Assembly: GCA_035688305.1 (NCBI GenBank)
Contig: DASSNC010000019.1
Location: 1-8,490 of the forward strand
From: 66-474 sp035688305
GTDB lineage: Bacteria; Pseudomonadota; Gammaproteobacteria; Xanthomonadales; Rhodanobacteraceae
DNA length: 8,490 nt
Direction: 5' to 3'
Shown: positions 5,064 through 8,490 of the stretch, piece after piece
How the letters are laid out: each line of letters begins with the position of its first letter
How positions within the stretch are numbered: position 1 is the first letter of the stretch
Position numbers and translations under genes: made by a program
Notes under the pieces: model-generated
What the model was told of the DNA's origin: nothing
The model's input: only the letters and a program-made list of their open reading frames with translations
The model's database searches: none

Positions 5064-6380
5064 ATGAACAATTTCCTGCTTGGTTTGCTGCTGGTCGTGA
5101 TTCTGATCGTGTGCCTCGTGGCATGGTCTTTGCTGCCGTGGTATGGCGCAGTGATCGCCGCGGTCTTGCTGGCACTGTGGTTGGCGCTGACGGCCACCGG
5201 GCGACGCACGCTAAGCGTCACCGGTGTCGGACTCGCCACCTTGTCGTCGCGCTGGGGCGCATCCTCGGTGATCGTGATCGGCATTGCCGGCGTGGTGGGC
5301 GTGCTGGTTGCGATGCTGGCCATGGGCGAGGGCCTGCAGGCTACGCTGCAGGGCACCGGCAGCGCCGACACCGCGATCGTGATCCGCGCCGGATCGCAGG
5401 CCGAGTCCAATTCGGTGTTGATGCACGGCGACACGGTGTTGATCGCACAACAACCGGGTGTCGCACGCGATGCCCAGGGTCATCCGATCGCCTCGCCGGA
5501 GGTGCTGCTGGCAGCATCACTGCCGAAGAACAATGGCCAGGATGCCAACCTGTCGGTGCGCGGCGTGGGTCAGGAAGCCTGGGCGGTACGTCCGAACGTG
5601 AAGATCGTCGCCGGTCGCAAGTTCACCCCCGGCACCCTGGAGCTCGATGTCGGCAAGGGCGTCATGGCGCAGTTCAAGGGCATGGCGATCGGATCGGACC
5701 TGCAGCTCGGCAGCCAGAAATGGAAGATCGTCGGTGAGTTCGATTCCGGCGATGCCTTCAACTCGGAAATATGGGCCGATGCGGGCACCATTGGTCCGGT
5801 CTTTCATCGCGGCAGCAGCGTATCCTCGGTGACGGTGCGGTTGACGTCCCCAGCGGCGTTCACGACCTTCAAGGCGGCACTGGCGACCAATCCGCAACTG
5901 AAGGTCGACGCCGAGACCACCCACAAGTATTTCGCCGATCAGTCGGGCGGCATCAACAAGTTGATCCGATGGCTCGGCACCACCATTGCCATCATCATGG
6001 CGATCGGTGCGATCTTCGGTGCCTTGAATTCGATGTATGCGGCCGTGGCCACGCGCTCGCGCGAAATTGCCACGCTGCGTGCGGTGGGCTTTCAAGGGAC
6101 GCCCGTCGTGGCGTCGGTGTTGCTGGAAACCATGTTGCTGGCGCTTGCCGGCGGCGTACTGGGCGCGTTCGTCGCGTGGGCGGTGTTCGGTCACTTCACC
6201 GCATCGACCAGCGCGGGTGGCGGCTTCAGTTTCACCCAGATGGTGTTCCAGTTCCGGGTGACGCCCGCGTTGCTCTGGACCGGCATCAAGTGGGCACTGG
6301 CGATCGGCTTCATCGGTGGCCTGTTCCCCGCGGTGCGGGCCGCGCGCCTGCCGGTGACGACCGCGCTGCGCGAGCTGTAG
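5064..6380 (+). CDS. ABC exporter permease 2, FtsX/MacB family, with an extra N-terminal helix pair
   Basis: This 438-residue inner-membrane protein is the presumed partner of permease 1. It begins with two hydrophobic helices (about 4-22 and 27-45) absent from permease 1. The usual FtsX core follows: a helix at about 67-88, a periplasmic domain (about 90-300), and helices at about 303-325, 347-375 and 405-424. The coupling signature RSREIATLRAVGF is at 331-343, and the C-terminus PAVRAARLPVTTALREL is characteristic of MacB-type permeases. The start at 5064 is chosen because GAGGA at 5052-5056, overlapping the TGA of permease 1, is 7 nt upstream. An in-frame ATG at 5034 would lie inside the previous gene. 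This arrangement suggests translational coupling. The substrate is unknown. Confidence 0.92.
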   Translation: MNNFLLGLLLVVILIVCLVAWSLLPWYGAVIAAVLLALWLALTATGRRTLSVTGVGLATLSSRWGASSVIVIGIAGVVGVLVAMLAMGEGLQATLQGTGSADTAIVIRAGSQAESNSVLMHGDTVLIAQQPGVARDAQGHPIASPEVLLAASLPKNNGQDANLSVRGVGQEAWAVRPNVKIVAGRKFTPGTLELDVGKGVMAQFKGMAIGSDLQLGSQKWKIVGEFDSGDAFNSEIWADAGTIGPVFHRGSSVSSVTVRLTSPAAFTTFKAALATNPQLKVDAETTHKYFADQSGGINKLIRWLGTTIAIIMAIGAIFGALNSMYAAVATRSREIATLRAVGFQGTPVVASVLLETMLLALAGGVLGAFVAWAVFGHFTASTSAGGGFSFTQMVFQFRVTPALLWTGIKWALAIGFIGGLFPAVRAARLPVTTALREL

Positions 6381-6385
6381 CCCGG

Positions 6386-6443
6386 GTCGCCTGCACGCAG
6401 GCTCCTGCAAGACGGTTTTTGCGGGAGCCCGCACACAGGCGAC
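6386..6443. repeat. REP-like palindrome between convergent genes, possible bidirectional terminator
   Basis: Outer arms GTCGCCTG (6386-6393) and CAGGCGAC (6436-6443) are perfectly complementary. Inner arms GGCTCCTGCAA (6400-6410) and TTGCGGGAGCC (6419-6429) pair at 10 of 11 positions, with an unpaired bulge between the two stems. A TTTTT run at 6416-6420 lies in the loop and inner arm, not after the stem. The element starts 6 nt after the stop of permease 2 and ends 7 nt before the stop of lpxO. The GGAGCC...GGCGAC motif resembles REP elements of pseudomonads and xanthomonads (recollection only). Confidence 0.6.
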
Positions 6444-6449
6444 AGCGTG

Positions 6450-7370
6450 TCACCACCAACGCTGCCAGGGCAGGAAGATTGCCGCGAGGATGGCGATCAT
6501 GAGCGTCCACTTGGCCGCGTAGTACAGCGTGCGGTTGCGCTGTTTCATCGCCTTGCCCGCGCGCTTGACCGCATGGACGTACTTGAAGATGCGATTGATG
6601 CCACCGGTGCGGTCGCCCGTGCTGTTCGGCGCGGCACCTGCGGCCAGCAGGGTGCGCGCGATCAGACGGTTGAGGCCTTGCGCCCAGCGGTATTTCATCG
6701 GCCGCTCGAGATCGCAGAACAGGATGATGCGGTCGTGGTCGGTCTCGTTGGCCGCCCAATGCACGAAGGTTTCGTCAAACACCACGCCTGCGCCGTCGCG
6801 CCAGCTGTAGGACTCGCCGTCGACACGGATCCAGCAACGATCGTCGTTGGGTGTGATCAAACCGAGGTGGTAGCGCAGCGAGCCGGCGTACGGATCGCGA
6901 TGTTTGCCCAGCCGGCTGCCTGGCGGAAGCTGGGTGAACGCGGCGGCCCGGATGTGCGGCGAGTCGCGCAGGATCGCAACCGTGCGCGGGCACAGCGCTT
7001 GCGCCGAGGGATGCGGCGCGTCGTCGTACCATTTGACGTAGAAGCGCTTCCAGCCGGTGCGAAAGAACGACTGGAAGCCCGCGTCGTCATGCTGCGCCGA
7101 AATCTTGATGTGGCTGCCCTGCGCCAGCGCGATTGCTTCGTCGCGGATGACCTGCCAGTTGCGCCTGAGATTCTCGAGCTCCGGGAAGTCGGACACATCG
7201 AGATAGCGCTTTGCCGGCACGCCCGAAAACGCATACATCAGCACGTTGATGGGCGCGAGGAAGGTCGTGTAGTCGGTCAGCTGGCGCAGGAACCCGTGCC
7301 GCTCGCGGCCGCGGAAGTGCACGTACGACGCACTCGCGACGAGGATGGCGAGGATGACCCACTTGAGCAT
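6450..7370 (-). CDS. lpxO: Lipid A 2-hydroxylase LpxO (aspartyl/asparaginyl beta-hydroxylase family)
   Basis: LpxO is an Fe(II)/2-oxoglutarate- and O2-dependent enzyme at the inner membrane that adds a 2-hydroxyl group to a secondary acyl chain of lipid A. At 306 residues it matches the length of Salmonella LpxO and shares its landmarks along the whole protein: an N-terminal helix (1-17) with YVHFRG, APINVLMYAFS at 39-49, LDVSDFPEL, SFFRTGWKRFYVKWY at 101-115, CPRTVA, and PPGSRLGKHRDPYAGSLRYHLGL at 149-171. Iron ligands are His157 and His204 (FDETFVH), with Asp159 in the HxD position. Arg214 in DRIILFCD is the likely 2-oxoglutarate contact. RPMKYRWAQ and GDRTGGINRIFKY follow, and a C-terminal hydrophobic helix lies at about 285-301. 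No strong Shine-Dalgarno precedes the ATG at 7370, but a TAGAAT -10 candidate lies 36 nt upstream. The gene is convergent with the exporter operon and follows the Ada-like gene on the same strand. Confidence 0.94.
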   Translation of the reverse strand: MLKWVILAILVASASYVHFRGRERHGFLRQLTDYTTFLAPINVLMYAFSGVPAKRYLDVSDFPELENLRRNWQVIRDEAIALAQGSHIKISAQHDDAGFQSFFRTGWKRFYVKWYDDAPHPSAQALCPRTVAILRDSPHIRAAAFTQLPPGSRLGKHRDPYAGSLRYHLGLITPNDDRCWIRVDGESYSWRDGAGVVFDETFVHWAANETDHDRIILFCDLERPMKYRWAQGLNRLIARTLLAAGAAPNSTGDRTGGINRIFKYVHAVKRAGKAMKQRNRTLYYAAKWTLMIAILAAIFLPWQRWW

Positions 7371-7406
7371 GCTGGCGTGGCGAAGCTGGTGTCTGGATTC
7401 GCTGCG

Positions 7407-7412
7407 ATTCTA
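7407..7412 (-). promoter_or_regulatory. Possible -10 element of lpxO
   Basis: TAGAAT on the minus strand matches the -10 consensus in 5 of 6 bases and lies 36 nt before the lpxO ATG. No convincing -35 is visible. The same hexamer, also preceded by C, sits in front of the FAH-family gene. Confidence 0.35.
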
Positions 7413-7440
7413 GTGTGCTCCGCAAGACCGTGCCCGGCCG

Positions 7441-8325
7441 TCAGCTTGATGCAGGCGGCTTGGCCGCGCGTTTTTCCTTCGCCAGCAGTTGCCGTTTGCG
7501 GACCGCGCCCCAGCGCCAACCACCGGGTGAGCCATCGGCACGCACCACGCGGTGGCAGGGCACGATCAAGGCGAGTTGATTCGCGCCGCAGGCACGCCCC
7601 ACCGCGCGTGCCGCGCCGGGCTCGCCAATTTCCCGCGCGATCTCGCCATAGCTGCGCGTCTCGCCGGCAGGGATCCGCGTCAACGCCTGCCAGACGCGCC
7701 ATTGGAACGCGGTGGCGGTGATATCCAGCGGTGGCAACGCGGCGGGTGTCCGCGTGTCCGATTCGCCGGTGAATTGCCGCGCGATTCGCGCGATCACCGC
7801 GGCCAGCCATTCGTCGCGGCCGGCGTCCACGCGCGTCACGTCGGCGCGGGGAAACTCCTCATGCAGGGCTGCGAGCAACTGCGCATCCGTGTTGCCGAGA
7901 TTCACGGCACACAATCCGCGCTCCGTGGCGGCCACCAACACGCGCCCCAGCGGGGATGCTGTCGTGGTGTAGCGAATGGACATGGCTGCGCCGCCGTCGC
8001 GATAACGGGCCGGCGGCATGCCGAGCAGGCTGTCACTGCGTTCGTAAACCCGGCTGCCGGAGCCGAAACCCGCGGCATACACCGCATCGGTGACGCCATG
8101 GCCATCGCGGAGCGCGCGTTTGAAGGCGCCGAAGCGGCGCGCGCGCGCGTACTCGGCCGGCGATACGCCGAAGCGGCGGCGGAAGCTGCGTTGCAGCCAG
8201 GCCGGAGACAATCCGACTGCAGCGGCGAGCGCCGCAAGCGTGGGCGTCTCATCGCCACGTTCAAGCAGCAAGCGTGCCTGTTCGAGCGGGTCGGAGGATT
8301 TGGTTTGGAGCGATCGGGCGTGCAT
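7441..8325 (-). CDS. Ada-like protein: AraC-type HTH fused to O6-alkylguanine-DNA alkyltransferase
   Basis: The C-terminal half (from about residue 117) is a methylated-DNA-protein-cysteine methyltransferase. It transfers methyl from O6-methylguanine in DNA to its own cysteine, once per molecule. The active site is IVPCHRVV with Cys257 (numbering from the start used here). ATAFQWRVWQAL, IPAGETRSYGEIA, RAVGRACGANQLA and GGWRWG-x-x-RK are all family hallmarks. The N-terminal part (about 12-110) is an AraC-type double helix-turn-helix, including TLAALAAAVGLSPAWLQRSFRRRFGVSPAEY and ending in GMPPARYRDGG. This order matches the last two-thirds of E. coli Ada, but the N-terminal zinc domain, whose Cys38 takes methyl from phosphotriesters and switches Ada into an activator, is absent. 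The sequence upstream of the start encodes no such domain in any frame. An alternative ATG at 8361 adds 12 residues, and neither start has a clear Shine-Dalgarno. lpxO follows 70 bp downstream. Confidence 0.9.
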   Translation of the reverse strand: MHARSLQTKSSDPLEQARLLLERGDETPTLAALAAAVGLSPAWLQRSFRRRFGVSPAEYARARRFGAFKRALRDGHGVTDAVYAAGFGSGSRVYERSDSLLGMPPARYRDGGAAMSIRYTTTASPLGRVLVAATERGLCAVNLGNTDAQLLAALHEEFPRADVTRVDAGRDEWLAAVIARIARQFTGESDTRTPAALPPLDITATAFQWRVWQALTRIPAGETRSYGEIAREIGEPGAARAVGRACGANQLALIVPCHRVVRADGSPGGWRWGAVRKRQLLAKEKRAAKPPASS

Positions 8326-8391
8326 GGGTGCAGTTTGCAACGTGTGTCCCAAGACCGCCATCCGGAATGTGTCGTCTGGTCGTATGGACAG

Positions 8392-8490
8392 CTAATCGGC
8401 GTGCGGCAGGCCGGCGCGGCGCGGCGATACCACGGTGTACTCGCCCTCGATGATCGACGGGTCGGAGTCTTGCGCGGGCCTGCGTCCAAG
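8392..8490 (-). CDS. C-terminal end of an unidentified protein (cut by the window edge)
   Basis: The frame is open from the window edge to a TAG at 8392-8394 and encodes 32 residues. The composition looks like a genuine protein tail: an acidic DSDPSIIEGEYTVV block followed by a short basic end (SPRRAGLPHAD). A terminal IIEGEY-like motif occurs at the ends of some small membrane proteins such as the FxsA family, but this is too short to assign. It lies 66 bp upstream of the Ada-like start on the same strand, so the two may be co-transcribed. Confidence 0.5.
   Translation of the reverse strand, partial: LGRRPAQDSDPSIIEGEYTVVSPRRAGLPHAD

Noticed and set aside
3338..5434. A 698-codon open frame on the minus strand across the permease genes
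   Set aside because: It is antisense to two well-supported permeases and to the ATPase gene, is His/Arg/Gln-rich with no domain, and is explained by few stops on the complementary strand of GC-rich coding DNA.
7371..7440. A tRNA or small RNA gene in the gaps between the minus-strand genes
   Set aside because: The gaps are 70 bp or shorter and show no cloverleaf or strong hairpin followed by a T-tract.
6447..7721. A 424-codon open frame on the plus strand opposite lpxO and the Ada-like gene
   Set aside because: It is antisense to two clear genes and shows no recognisable domain or ribosome-binding site.

Overview
The window is about 8.5 kb of GC-rich chromosomal DNA from a Gram-negative bacterium, probably a gammaproteobacterium near Xanthomonadales/Lysobacterales (Rhodanobacteraceae- or Lysobacteraceae-like). 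The reasons are the lipid A hydroxylase LpxO (an outer-membrane lipid enzyme), a periplasmic adaptor, the codon use, and dispersed palindromic repeats of the style common in that group. The placement is by impression, not by alignment.

Left part, minus strand (1-1469): the first codons of a macro-domain gene break off into a repeat-like, hairpin-rich sequence that runs off the window edge. Next come a complete mscL with a good Shine-Dalgarno sequence and a probable terminator, then an FAH-family (YcgM/FAHD1-type) acylpyruvase/decarboxylase. A divergent intergenic region (1470-1646) follows, holding a perfect 12-bp palindrome.

Central part, plus strand (1647-6380): a four-gene operon for a MacAB/LolCDE-like exporter. 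It encodes a membrane-anchored HlyD-family adaptor (probable TTG start), a MacB/LolD-type ATPase and two different FtsX/MacB-type permeases. The adaptor carries a hairpin-tip motif expected to engage a TolC-like channel, but no outer-membrane channel gene is present. Two 115-bp copies of one structured repeat, in the same orientation, bracket the ATPase gene. The second copy supplies the last codons and the stop of that gene. The copies differ by a compensatory base-pair change in one hairpin, so the folded RNA or DNA shape may have been under selection.

Right part, minus strand (6450-8490): a REP-like palindrome separates the convergent operons. Then come lpxO (lipid A 2-hydroxylase), an Ada-like protein that fuses an AraC-type helix-turn-helix to an O6-alkylguanine-DNA alkyltransferase but lacks the N-terminal methylphosphotriester-sensing zinc domain, and the C-terminal 32 residues of an unidentified protein at the edge.

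I see no phage, CRISPR, toxin-antitoxin or clearly new multi-gene system. The most unusual items are the paired structured repeats inside the exporter operon and the repeat-broken macro-domain gene.
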